Below are positions 46,724 through 57,709 of a DNA stretch of 64,000 nt, piece by piece. Location of the stretch: NCBI GenBank assembly GCA_031001845.1, contig JARNGD010000012.1:275777-339776 (forward strand), in the 5' to 3' direction. Position numbers and translations under genes: made by a program. The first letter of the stretch is position 1. Each line of letters begins with the position of its first letter. The notes under the pieces are model-generated. The model made no database searches, was not told the origin of the DNA, and saw only the letters and a program-made list of their open reading frames with translations. Source of the DNA: Achaetomiella virescens (Eukaryota > Ascomycota > Sordariomycetes > Sordariales > Chaetomiaceae).

Positions 46724-47995
46724 ATGCCTGACCAAGCTGACTACGCCGGAGTTGCGAGGGCCGCAATGGTCCCTTCTCTTGGGCAAGGGAGACCATCGCG
46801 CCCGGATCAGTTGGGAGAGTTGTCGCCGGCCACCACCTACCAGCCGCAGCAGCCGTAATTTGCACCATACGGCTCTCCTCCTCCTCTGCCTCCTCCGCCC
46901 TCCTACGAGCAGCATTCCCTTCCTTCCGGCGGCCGTGCCATCGACTCCCTGTCTAGCGACACCGACTTTCCGGCCTCCTGTGTTCCGCCGCCACGACCTA
47001 CAGCTCGGGCAATAATATAGAGGCTACGGACAATGCCTACTTTGCTGTAGGTGGTCTTATCTTCGCTCGGGACGTTATGGCGAGGTGCGCGGCCATGTTT
47101 CGGAAGACCCAGCACGTTAAGCAGCTGCTGAAACTAAAGGTAAGACTCCAGATCCCTATGCTATACATATGCTAATGAGAGAAAGCCCGAGCAAGACCTT
47201 GCCCTTAACAACCTCCCTCACGGGGAGGGTTACCGCGAGCTGAACTGGAAGCGCGCTGCCAATCTGGAAGCCTTCCTAATGCAAATCATGGGTAACGAGG
47301 CAGAGGAACTGTGCCAGAGCTGTGAGAAGGGTAACGGGCCGTTTAAGGGATGCATCCTGTCTCCCACTTCCTGCGCAATGGCGCCTGTGCCAACTGCCAT
47401 TACAACTCGGAGAGTACCCGTTGCACTTTCCACCAAGCCTCGAGTAAGTGTCTATGCTCTAATCCTAATACGCTTGCCTAACGGGTCAATAGAGGAGAAG
47501 AATCTTACCCCTCAGAAGCGCGCCAAGCCCGTAAGGAAGGCAATACGGATAACCTTACAGGAGACGATGACGGCAGCGACCCTTTCCTAGGTAACCCCCT
47601 TTCCCAGAAGAGGCAACGACTGGAGGTTCAGCTCTCTTCCGGCTCTCGCTCTCACCTTCACCGTTCGTCGCGTCTTTCGATTCGCAGCACCTTGCCGGCT
47701 ACCCTCCCAACGGCTCTTGGCCCTACGGCCGCTCTCCCTACGGCCGCTCTCCCTACGCCGCTCTCCCTACGGCTCCTCCTGCGACCCCGCCTGTAACTCT
47801 GCCTCTCCCTCCCCACCCCATAGCCCAGGGCCCTACACGCCAGGAATACTTCCACTTGGCATTCCCGAGTTTGAGGACCTTAGTTGGAGCGAGTCCCGGG
47901 CTGTTGCTAGCGTCCTTACTAGCACTGCGGGTATGCTGAATAAGGATAGCGACGAGAAGCTTGCGGCTCAGATGGAGATGCATGGCAAGAAGTAA
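46724..47995 (+). CDS. DUF3716-type zinc-finger protein of a fungal repeat family, frame-broken
   Basis: Member of a lineage-expanded fungal family with a short Cys-rich domain; function unknown. It starts MPDQADYAGVARAAMVPSLG, then a Pro-rich region. After a frame change it reads DNAYFAVGGLIFARDVMARC and AAMFRKTQHVKQLLKLK, then an intron (GTAAGA donor) of about 45 nt, then GEGYRELNWKRAANLEAFLM and QIMGNEAEELCQSCEKGNGP. The Cys domain is CQSCEKGNGPFKGC followed by HFLRNGACANCHYNSESTRC, the DUF3716 pattern. A second intron follows QASS. The C-terminus has repeated PYGRS units and ends EFEDLSWSESRAVASVLTST through MEMHGKK. An in-frame TAA at about 46857 (CAA to TAA, a CpA to TpA change) fits RIP; other breaks are indels near 46990, 47365 and 47870. 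It may be a decayed copy rather than an active gene. Confidence 0.7.
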
Positions 47996-50900
47996 CGGGC
48001 TGAGATTGGTTCTCCTCCTTTTCCTGACGATGGTTTGAGCCCAAAAGACTTGCGAATGGTTTAAACATACTTAGTTAGTACTCGTTGCCGGGTTCAATCG
48101 GTGTGCTCAGGCACCATAGGCCTATTGAGAATCAGTCTAGACATTTCTTATCAATGTAAGGGCTGGGAGAGTGGTTGTTGAGGCGTGTGGGAGAGGAGGG
48201 CGAAAGGGCGCGTGAAGTTGCTGAGACTTCCTGGTTCAAGTCAAGCTCCATAATGACTATGTAAGGCATTATGGAGACTGCTCCAGTTCGCTTTTGCGTC
48301 AGCCACATGCTACATTCTCCCCTGTTTTCAAGCACACGGCCAGATGCCATCCAGCACCGGCTTGACGGCCTCACAAAACCGAATGATGTGTGTTCCTGTT
48401 TCGGCAGGTAGTCGCACTGTCACCCCCGGACTGCAAATCAACCGAGGATGTAGCACAGAGTCCATCAGGTGACTCAGGCTCAATTTGTGGCATGGGACGC
48501 ATCAGCGACATGCGATTCGTACTGTCTTGGTTGGGTGGCTGTGGCGGCAGTGGCGAACCCCGGCGCAGAGTGCGTTCGCCAGTCAGCTGATTTTACGGTG
48601 ATTGGTGCCCGGCGTTGCTCTGCGCAACTGCAGGATTAATTATCTGCGAGTGCTGCTGGGTGGTTTGAGGCTGTTCCCAGTGGAAGGGAAAGTTGAAGAG
48701 CCCGTTCAGTTGGCTGTGTTCGGTGAAAGCACAATCATTGTCGTTCTGAGCAGTCGAAAGGTCGAGAACTTTGTTACTCGAGTTGGGTTTACTTGAAGGT
48801 CAAATGAACTTCGCTAGGTCAAATCGGTTAGATTTTACTTTACATATCTCTCTGCCTGAGCAAGTCCTGGGGTAGAGTGGAGGAACCGGCATAACTGGCA
48901 GTGAAAGGCTGGTTGACAGACCTCCATGCAAAGAATGATTTCTTTTCCGTAAGCTGCTGGCTTCCGTGGCACAAGCGAAATCCCACAGCCCGGAACCGTC
49001 CCTCCATCAAGGTTGCCTTGATTGCCTAGAAGGAGGTGACAGGTCCGGAGAAATCCAGGTTTGCAATCCGGATTACCCGCAAAGGGCAGGCCAATTTCCC
49101 GGTCGCCTTTTGATGAGGATAAACCATGATACCTGGTGGCAAGGGCAGGTTCCGTGAAGGATCGAGCCCGAAGGTTTCCCCGCCAATTTGTGGCCCGAGC
49201 AAACGTCCACATGGAAATTTTCCATCTCCAGATCCGCTGATGTGGAGCGAACGCCATCAAGCCCTGTTCTCCAGATTCACCCGCTGGTGGAAATGGACCG
49301 CTCTTATCAGTCCACCACCTCAGATAGGCTGGCTTGTCTTTTTACTTGTCCCCTTGATTCCAGCTCTTGTCTCTTCTGCCTCAGAAACGTGTCTCTCTTT
49401 TTCTTTCCCTAGCTTTTTCCCTTAGTCTGTTACCTTTTTTTTTGTTTATTTATTTATATATATCTTTGCCTCTCTTTCTTTGGTCTCTCTTTGTTCGTAT
49501 TTTCCATCCTGTTTCTTTTTCCTTTTCTTTCTCTCTCTCGATTTTTTTCTCTCCTTTTCATTCTTTTCATCTTTACCTTTGGATCTCTTTTCTCCTTTTT
49601 TTGCACTGCTCGATGTTGCCTAGTCCTTGTCGGGGGCAAATTTCGAGCCACAGGAACATATTTGAAGCAGCGCCAGACTTCATCCAGACTCATGACGAGA
49701 GCCTTAAGAAACATCGGAGGCGCATGATAGTGACGCGTTTCCGCAATCTGATGAAACATCGGGGACTTTGGGGACGCTCCACGGCAATCTTTATCGCGCC
49801 TTGCTGTGTGTGACATGCTGGCGGACCAACCGACCGAGGAGACTTAGCAATGAGGAACAATAAGATGAAACCCAGAGGACAATGTGATCCTTGGGCCTTT
49901 GAGCTCTTCCAAATAATGCAAGAAAACTCCAGGTCCTCAGGGGAGTCCATGCGGCAGGCTTTGTTGGCGAACGACAAACGACTTCCTGCCCTCCCTGAAA
50001 GTGTGAAGGACTCTTCTGAAGCAACCCAAGAACTTGGGACTGGCCAGTCCGTTGATGCTTTAATACAGTTCCATTCCAAACACACACTAGAGTATTATCC
50101 TACAGGTGTTTGGCCCTTAAAACCAGGGCTATTCTTGTTGGTCCTGTAGTGATATTTTGTTGCCTTGAATCGCGATCTGGAGCACGCTGTGGTGGTGAAG
50201 GTACGACCAGCACGACGAAACTCGCATCCTGCCCGCCACAAGCACACCTGTCGGTCGAAATTGCTGCAGACGCACTGTGAGAGACACTCAACTGCAGTTT
50301 ACCACCTCGCATTATCAGAAGTTCTGTCTGATAATTCCAGGGTTCAAATCCAACCCTCAAGTGCGCTGCTTGCGAGTTGGGAAATATAAGGTCAGGTGGG
50401 TGGTTGGTTGGTCCCAGGGAACTTTTTGTGGCTCCTTGGTCCCGAGCCTATGCCTTGAGATTTTGGTGTGCCCGGGCTCTCTGTGTGCAGCGTGCAGACA
50501 CCGCGCCCGCCCACACTGTCCACACTCGCCATCAAGGAAGCGACAGCCCAAAAATTTTCTGGGCTCCTTCTTTCCCTCTCCCACCACCTTTTCCACACCA
50601 CCTTGTGAAAATCACCAAGGAGGAATCGTCACCTACCGACCGATTCCCTTGTTTTCACACATAATCCCGGTCCGTATTTCTCCTTCTCACGGATTTCCGT
50701 CCACGAGAACCGAGAATACATCTCCACTCTTCTCTTAATTGCGAAGACGTTGCTGGGCCGCTTCCTCGAGATTTCCGACACCTCCCCGTCGCTCTCGGTT
50801 GCCGCCTGCTCCTCGGTCGTCCTCTTGCGACACTCCCTCCACACTCTTTCACCATAAGAGTTTTTGCGTCGCCAGACCGCCCGAATTTCTTCGAGTGCGC

Positions 50901-51088
50901 AGCGGATCTCACCGTCCCGTGAAGATCAGCCAACAATCATTCCCTTCAGTCGACTCGACGCTCCGGATCTGAGATTCGACGTCCTGTTGAATCGGCCGAT
51001 AATTTTCGCATCATCCCCAACGTCCACCCACTCGCACACACCCACACAAGAAAAGCAAGACACGGCTTTCGAGTCACAAGTTCCCCTT
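47996..51088. other. Long intergenic region upstream of eIF4G
   Basis: About 3.1 kb between the DUF3716 gene and eIF4G. It includes a strongly T/C-rich tract at about 49370-49620 with TTTATTTATTTATATATATC. Frames of up to 153 codons (50277-50738) are Ser/Pro/Arg-rich without family motifs. The stretch from about 50700 to 51088 is C/T-rich and is presumably the eIF4G 5' leader; it contains upstream ATGs, including an in-frame one at 50864. No gene is supported. Confidence 0.5.
49370..49620. repeat. Pyrimidine-rich low-complexity tract
   Basis: About 250 bp of almost pure T/C on the plus strand (runs of TTTTC, CTCTCTT, TTTTTTTTT and a short TATATATA). It resembles the CT-rich tracts found in fungal promoters, but it lies about 1.5 kb upstream of the eIF4G start codon, so it may equally be simple-sequence DNA. 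Confidence 0.55.
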
Positions 51089-54000
51089 ATGACTTCCACT
51101 GCGAGTCAACCGAATCAAAACCCGGCGACCACCCCCTCAGCTCCCGCAGCTCCGTCGTATGCTTCCGCAGCCGGTGCGAACAAGAAGCCGACATCTTCGC
51201 CGCTGATTGCGACGGGCTCTCAACCGCCCGTTGTAGTTGGCTCATCCGCTCAGAATGGCAAGCCTTCGACTGTCTCGCCCATGAACGGCAGACCCAACAT
51301 CACCCCCGCGGTCCCCGTCGCTGCCCCGCCCGTCGCTCGCGGCAGCTCCATCGTTAACGGCGGCCCTGAGCACTCGCGGAACAGCTCCGTCACCATCAGC
51401 GCCAACGCTCCCGCGAGCCACATGGCGAACGGCGGTCCCGCCGGCGGCCCCAAGAACATCCAGTTTGGCTTTGAGTCGCCAGCTGTCGCCCACAGCACGC
51501 CCCAGATGGGCGGCGCTGCCCCGATTCCCATCCCGGGTGGCGGCAACCCCAGGATCCAGTCTCCGGCCCATTCGCCCTCTCCCATTCCCCAGATCCCGCA
51601 GCAGAGCGGCGGTCAGCGGGCCCCGTCCAGCATTCAGGCTCCTCCCACGTTCGGAAGCTTCCCTGGCGATAACGACGTAAGGATCTTTCCCCCTTTCGCG
51701 CTGGCACTCGTCTCCTCGCCTCTTTTACTGACCATGCGCAGCGCCACATGAAGCAGCACATGGGCACGAGCCCCCACGTCAGGCGTGATTCGCAGGCTTC
51801 CACCCACGGCGACAGCGCTGCCCATGGAGGCCCGGTCCACGGTCGGGGCGGCTATCAGGGCCAAGGTCGCGGCCGCGGCAATTTCAACCCCCAGTACAAC
51901 AACAACAACAACATGGGCTTCCCGCCCAACCGGAACTTCTCCAACCCCAGCGCCGGCCGGGGCATGCCGACCTACCACCAGGCGGACGCGGCGGCATGCA
52001 GCAGTTCCCAAACTCTCCCCAGGCCCCCCGTGCCAGCCCGGCGACGACTCCGGCGATGCCTCACGGCACACCCACCATGCAACCTGCCCCTCTGGCCACT
52101 GGCCCAGCCAGGCCTACTTCCACCCTGGCATGAACCCTGCCATGGCTCCATTTGCTCATCATCAAGTAACGTCCCTTTCCATTACCAGCGACCAACCTGT
52201 ATTCAAGGCACACAAGAAGAACAAGGCAGGGCGTCGGGACTCGGAGAAAGCGCACCATCTGCGAACTCCCAGCGCCTTCCACCAACAGACAAGCGTGGTG
52301 GAACAGACACAGCGGCCGCGGCGTCCCAGCAAGCGGTGGGATCCAGCGGGGGAGCGTCATCAGAATGGCAACGGCGGCACATCAGCGCCCGAGTATCCCG
52401 ATGGCACGACCCCAGCCTACCTGTTCAACCCCGGCCGTCATGTTCCCATTCTTGCTCCGGAGTTCATGGGGCCCCTCGATCTTTCACCAGAGAGTGGTAC
52501 ATTTAAGAGACTGCTAACCGCGAACAAGATGCAGATGGGCAACCACCACTTCGGCATGCCGCCGCCGATCGACTACCGCATGGGCTATGCCCCCTACCCC
52601 GGCCAGCCAATGAACGCCTTCATGCAGCAGCCGCCACAGTTCGCTCCCGCTGCCCCTCAAGCGTTTGTTCCTCCATATGGGCCCGGCCAACCCGCCGCCC
52701 CGCCCATGTCCCGTAACGCTTCACAGGTTTCGGACCGCCCGGCATCGAGCAGCACCGGCCAGAACCAGGTTCCGGCCATCGCCCAAGGCACGCCCCAGCA
52801 GCGCCCTGCCCAACCCGCTGCCCCGGCCATCGTGTCCTCCCAGAACTTTGCCCGCCCAGCCAAAAGGAGCGCGGCGATCGTCATCAAGGATTCTGAAGGT
52901 AAAGTTCTTGATCTGCATGCCATCAAGGCCCCGACGTCCCCGGCGCCAGCCATCCAGCAGTCCAAGACGCCCCCTGCGATTGTTTCGACTCCCACGCCGC
53001 CCCCCAAGTCCTCGACTCCTTCCCACGGCCGCACCGATAGTGGTGTCCAGAAGACCGCGGAGCAGGTTCGGAATGAATTCAAGGAGTCTGTCTTGAGGAA
53101 GCATGCCGACGCCCCATCTGATGCGAAGCCCAAGGAGGACGAGGCTGCCAAGTCTGCCGCCGCGGAGAAGGAGGCCGCAGAAAAGGAGGCCGCGGAGAAG
53201 AAGGCTGCAGAGGAGAAGGAGGCAGCTGAAAAAGAGGCCGCTGAGAAGGCCGCCGCTGAGAAGGCTGCTGAGGAAAAGGCTGCCGCTGAGGCGAAGGCTG
53301 CCGAGGAGAAGGCTGCCGCTGAGAAGGCTGCTGCTGAAAAGGCTGCCGCAGAGGAAAAGGCCAAGGAGGAAGCACGCATCGAGGCTGAGAAGAAGGCCGC
53401 TGAGGAGGCCAAGGCCAAGGCTGAGTCCGAAGCTGCTGCGGCGGCGGTTGCCTCCAAGCAGCCCGAGGCCAAGGAAGAGAAGAAGTCGGCTGCTCCTGAT
53501 GAGATGTCCGAGGAGGAGCTCGAGCGCATGATTCGGGAGATGGAGGAGGAGGACGCCCGCCGCGAGAAGGAGCAGGCAGAGATCTCCGCCAGGAAGAAGG
53601 CCCAAATGGAGGAGGAGAAGAAGCGTGCCGAGGCCGAGAAACTCAGCGGCGCCGAGCTCGACAAGAAGCTCCGCGAGCAGGAGAGGGAGATGGAGAGGCT
53701 CGAGGAAGAGCGCGAACGTAAGCGCCAGGAGAAGGAGGCCAAGGGCGGCCAGACCGTATCTGTCGCCGACCTGTTGTCGAAGAAGTTTGATGAGCTCAAG
53801 GTGTCCGACAAGGAAGAGAAGCCCACTGCCGAAGCCACCACTGCGACAAAGCCGGGAGCCGCCGACAAGGCCAAGTCCAAGCCTGCTGCGCTCAACTTGG
53901 CGCCTCTGAAAACAACCCCGGTTGAAGCATCCCAGCCCAGCGCGGCCCTTCAGTCTCTCCGCTCCGCGCGTTTCCTGCCGGGCGTCGAGTACGACATCTA

Positions 54001-56007
54001 CCCCGCGGGCATTCAGTCGCCCAATCCCGCCCTCAACGCGGCCGTCCAGAAGAAGGGCAAGATCTTCAAGTACGACGCCCAGTTCCTCCTCCAGTTCCAG
54101 AATGTCTTCACGGAACAGCCCTCGCCCGAATTCCACCAGCAAGTCAAGGCCCTCATCGGCGATCCTGACGGCGGCCGCTCTGCTTCCGCCCGCACTCCCG
54201 GTGGCTCGGGCAGACAAGGCTCTCGGGCCGGTGGCTCATCCGCTATGCCCGCTGGCGGTCCCTTCGGTCAGTTTGGCGCCAAGACTCTGCCTCCTGGCAC
54301 GACCTCGGAGCAGCGGTTGCCATGTCTCAGGGCAACATGGCCAGGCCCGGTGTCGGCCTGGGCTCCTTCGGCCGCGGCGGTGCGTTCCCTGGCCAGCTGA
54401 GCCGGGCGCCCTCTTCGGGTGCCGCCGGTCTCGCTTCTCCTAGGACCGGCAGCAGGCGCGGTGGCAGCAGGAAGGACTTCGGAGGCAACGCCAAGGCCGA
54501 GGCGCAGGCTGCTAAGACCATGCCGCTCACCCACGGCCAGGAAGTCAAGCCGATCACCATCTCGGCGACCGGTTGGAAGCCCACCAGCATCGGTAACAAG
54601 GCTGCCCAGGCGCCTACTGCGGTTCTTGGCCAAGGCGGCCATCTCGACCCCGAGATGGTGCAGCGCAAAGTCAAGGCTGCTCTGAACAAGATGACGCCCG
54701 AGAACTTCGACAGGATCTCCGAGCAGATCCTCACCATTGCCGCGCAGTCCAAGAACGAGCAGGACGGCCGCACTCTGCGCCAGGTCATTCAGCTCACCTT
54801 CGAGAAGGCGACCGACGAGGCCCATTGGGCTTCCATGTATGCCAAGTTCTGCAAGCGTATGCTCGAGACAATGAGCCCCGAGATCCGCGACGAGAACATT
54901 CTCGATAAGCAGGGCAACGTTGTCAGCGGCGGCGCTCTGTTCCGCAAGTACCTCCTCAACAGGTGCCAAGAAGAGTTTGAGCGCGGCTGGAAGGTCGACC
55001 TCCCCGAGGCGGCAACCGAAGCCCAGCTGATGTCCGAGGAGTACTACGCTGCTGCCGCCGCCAAGAGGCGTGGCTTGGGTCTCGTCCAGTTTATCGGTCT
55101 CTCTACAAGCCGGCATGCTCACGGAGCGCATCATGCACGAGTGCGTGCGCAAGCTGCTTGAGTTCACTGGCGTGCCCGACGAGTCCGAGATCGAGTCTCT
55201 CACCAAGCTTCTCAGGACCATTGGTGCCAACTTGGACAGCCAGGAGAAGGCCGGCAGATGATGCAGCCTACTTCGCGCGCATCGAGACGATTATTGAGAT
55301 CCCGAAGCTCCCGAGCCGTCTCAAATTCATGCTCATGGACGTTGTCGACCTCCGCCAGGCCGGCTGGGTCTCCAAGGAGCAGAATAAGGGCCCCAAGACC
55401 CTGGAAGAGATCCGTGCTGAGGTATGTCCATCCTTTTCGGATTTCCAGCTCATGTCAAGACTAACGTGTTCTCAGGCTGAGGCTGCTGCTGCGGCGAAGG
55501 CTGCCGAGAGCGCCCGCAGCAGCCAGCGTGGTGCTCCTGGTGGGCGCCCGATGGGCGGTCGCGGCGAGTCACGGAACTTCCAGTACAACGCTGCGTCGAA
55601 CCAGGTCGGCATCGACGACCTCCGCCGTCTCAAGGGCTCTTCGAGTCGCACGTCGAGCCAGAACCCGTCGTTCGGCCCGACCTCTATGTTCAACTCTCGC
55701 AGCAATAGCGGTCGTCGCATGGGTGGTCCGGTGGTGCTTTCGGTCGTGCCGGAGAGGATTCCGGTGCCTCATCACGCAGCGGGACCCCCACCACCCGCGA
55801 CCGCGACTCTGTCGCCCATGCTAATGCATTTGGGTACGTGTCCCGTTTCGTGCTCTTTGGTTAATGCCCGTAGCTAACCACAGCCACAGACTCCTCGCTG
55901 ATACCGGAGACCACCCGGGCTCTCCTCCCTCGGCCCACGCGTCCCCAGCGTTGTCCAAGGCGACCCTTGACACGGTGGCGGCCGGTGAGGACAAGAAAGA
56001 GGAGTAA
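51089..56007 (+). CDS. tif471: Translation initiation factor eIF4G
   Basis: Scaffold of the cap-binding complex, bridging eIF4E, eIF4A and poly(A)-binding protein. About 1570 aa. Exon 1 (51089-51676) starts MTSTASQPNQNPATTPSAP and is Pro/Ser/Ala-rich. Exon 2 starts at 51742 (RHMKQHMGTSPHVRRDSQAS). An RGG-like segment YQGQGRGRGNFNPQYNNNNN follows. AIVIKDSEGKVLDLHAIKAP precedes a long Ala/Lys/Glu coiled coil. The eIF4E-binding region area reads SLRSARFLPGVEYDIYPAGI and YDAQFLLQFQNVFTEQPSPE. The MIF4G domain at about 54650-55330 begins PEMVQRKVKAALNKMTPENF, with AHWASMYAKFCKRMLETMSP, ALFRKYLLNRCQEEFERGW and ARIETIIEIPKLPSRLKFML. Introns lie at 51677-51741, 55422-55475 and near 55834-55887. The ATG at 51089 is preferred to the in-frame 50864 because the intervening residues are not family-like. 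Frame breaks lie near 51985, 52130, 52200-52480, 54315, 55100, 55255 and 55730. Confidence 0.92.
53100..53460 (+). repeat. Ala/Lys/Glu heptad-like repeat region inside eIF4G
   Basis: Imperfect GAG/GCC/AAG repeats encode EKEAAEKEAAEKKAAEEKEA and similar for about 110 residues, a predicted single alpha-helix or coiled coil. Similar charged helices occur N-terminal of MIF4G in Pezizomycotina eIF4G. The nucleotide repeat is degenerate, so it is maintained at protein level. Confidence 0.85.
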
Positions 56008-57709
56008 AAGAGCACGAGGATATGGTTTTTCCCTTACCTACTACGTACTAGTATCAACGGAGTCTTGCATTCATGAATTCATGCATAGACCGGGGGGGTT
56101 TTGTCACATTTGCATCAATCTGCGGCGGGGCGGGTCTTTCTCATTAGTTGACCAAAATTGCTTGTGTTTTGTGGATTTGCTTGCTTGCTGTTGCTGATGG
56201 GTGCTCTTAAAAGTTGGGCAGCTCCCTCTTCTTTATGAGATACCTACTTCTTTTCCCCTCATCTCGGATAGACGTTCCCACACATCAAGAAGAGGCACCC
56301 AGCAAGGGAGGACTATGGTTGTTTCACAAACTAGGAGGTTTCTCTCTCTGTGTGTGTGTTTTGTGGGATTTATTTTACTTTATGCCCCCAGATGGAGTTT
56401 GGGATGGGAAACCGATTAATCGACGTGGCTTTTTTCACTCTTTGCGTCTTCTTCTGACAGCCCACCTTACCTTGTGTTGTACACTTTCTCCCTAAAAGTT
56501 CGTTGGTGCGCCACTCTTCGTTTTTCGCCACTTCATGCTGCTGCTGCTTGTTGGTGGTTGCTGGACAGTTGATGATGATGGCAGCTGGAATTGGGGACAA
56601 GGGGGAGTGGACCGTCGTTATCCTCTTTAATGCATTCATTCTTGGTTATGCTTAAGTTCCCTTGTGTTATGCCCTGTGTTATCATGCTCTTCCCTCACAT
56701 TTCCCAACTTCGACTCCTGTTAGCCGCAGCACTTCCAGCAGGCAAACACTAAGGAGGATGGATGGCAAAACCACATAGCAGCACCACATGGCATGGCACC
56801 ACAGCCTCGATATAAACAGACATCCAGATAATGAAACGACGTTCTTGTTAATGCCATCGTCCACTGCAACTTGCTGCGTAATTGATACAATGTTGAGACC
56901 CAACCCCCGGGAGGCGGAGTGCTGCAATTGAACCAGGACTATGTGGCAAACATGATGGTGCTTGTAATCATGTCTGTAGCAGAAGGTGAATTCTTGCTCT
57001 CTTTTTCCTTTTCTTTTCCCTTCTTCCCTTTTTCCTTTACTTCTTCCTTCTTTTTTTCCATTCTTTCTTACTTCTTCCTCCTTTTGTCACAATGCCTTCT
57101 TGCGGTGTGCCACAAACACAGACAGGGAGTAAGCTGACATGAAACGAGGTTAAGACGACAAAGCAGGAAGGCTATTACTTGGACGGCTTATGGACTGGTG
57201 GTAGACTTGGGGCGTAGCTATGGGGGTGAACTTGCGGGATCAAGGATGGAGGACGCCGGAGACGTCGCATCACTCAGAGGTGAAAAGGAAGCAATTATCA
57301 TCTGCCGGCAGGCAAACGCACTTCAATGGGATCGTTGTATGGAAAGGGGGATAGACAGCATCGTCTACATTTTTTTCCTTTCCTGGAAACCTGCCTTTGC
57401 CGGTTGGGTGGGTTATAGTTTGGTAGGGGGCATCAAAGATTGCTACTCAGATTGTCCTCATAGGTGTTGCATCAGTTAGTGTTGTCATTATGTGATGAAA
57501 CAAGTTAAGACTTTGCCTCACAGTCAATGAGGTTCGGACAAGTTCAACACCATATATATTCCGTTGCTCAGAGACGGGCATCAACACATAAGTACCTCCA
57601 GAAAAGCCATTATCGTTACACCAGCCTGCGATACCAGACAACGAAGCAGTAGTAAATAAAATAGCATGGACACATCCAATCCCTCCTTTACCCTCACTCC
57701 CCTAAATAG
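56008..57709. other. Convergent intergenic region
   Basis: About 1.7 kb between the 3' ends of eIF4G and DNA polymerase alpha. It contains T-rich stretches (about 56995-57085, largely TTTTCC and TTCTTCC) and expected 3' UTR sequence. No conserved frame, tRNA or mobile element is recognised. Confidence 0.5.

Noticed and set aside
50330..50370. tRNA-like T-arm motif GGGTTCAAATCCAACCC
   Set aside because: It forms a 6-bp hairpin, but no anticodon arm, D-arm or acceptor stem can be built around it.
52657..54217. Minus-strand frames of 412 and 498 codons opposite eIF4G
   Set aside because: They are antisense shadows of the Ala/Lys/Glu repeat coding region (Ser/Ala/Phe- and Leu-rich translations); the plus strand carries clear eIF4G and MIF4G sequence.
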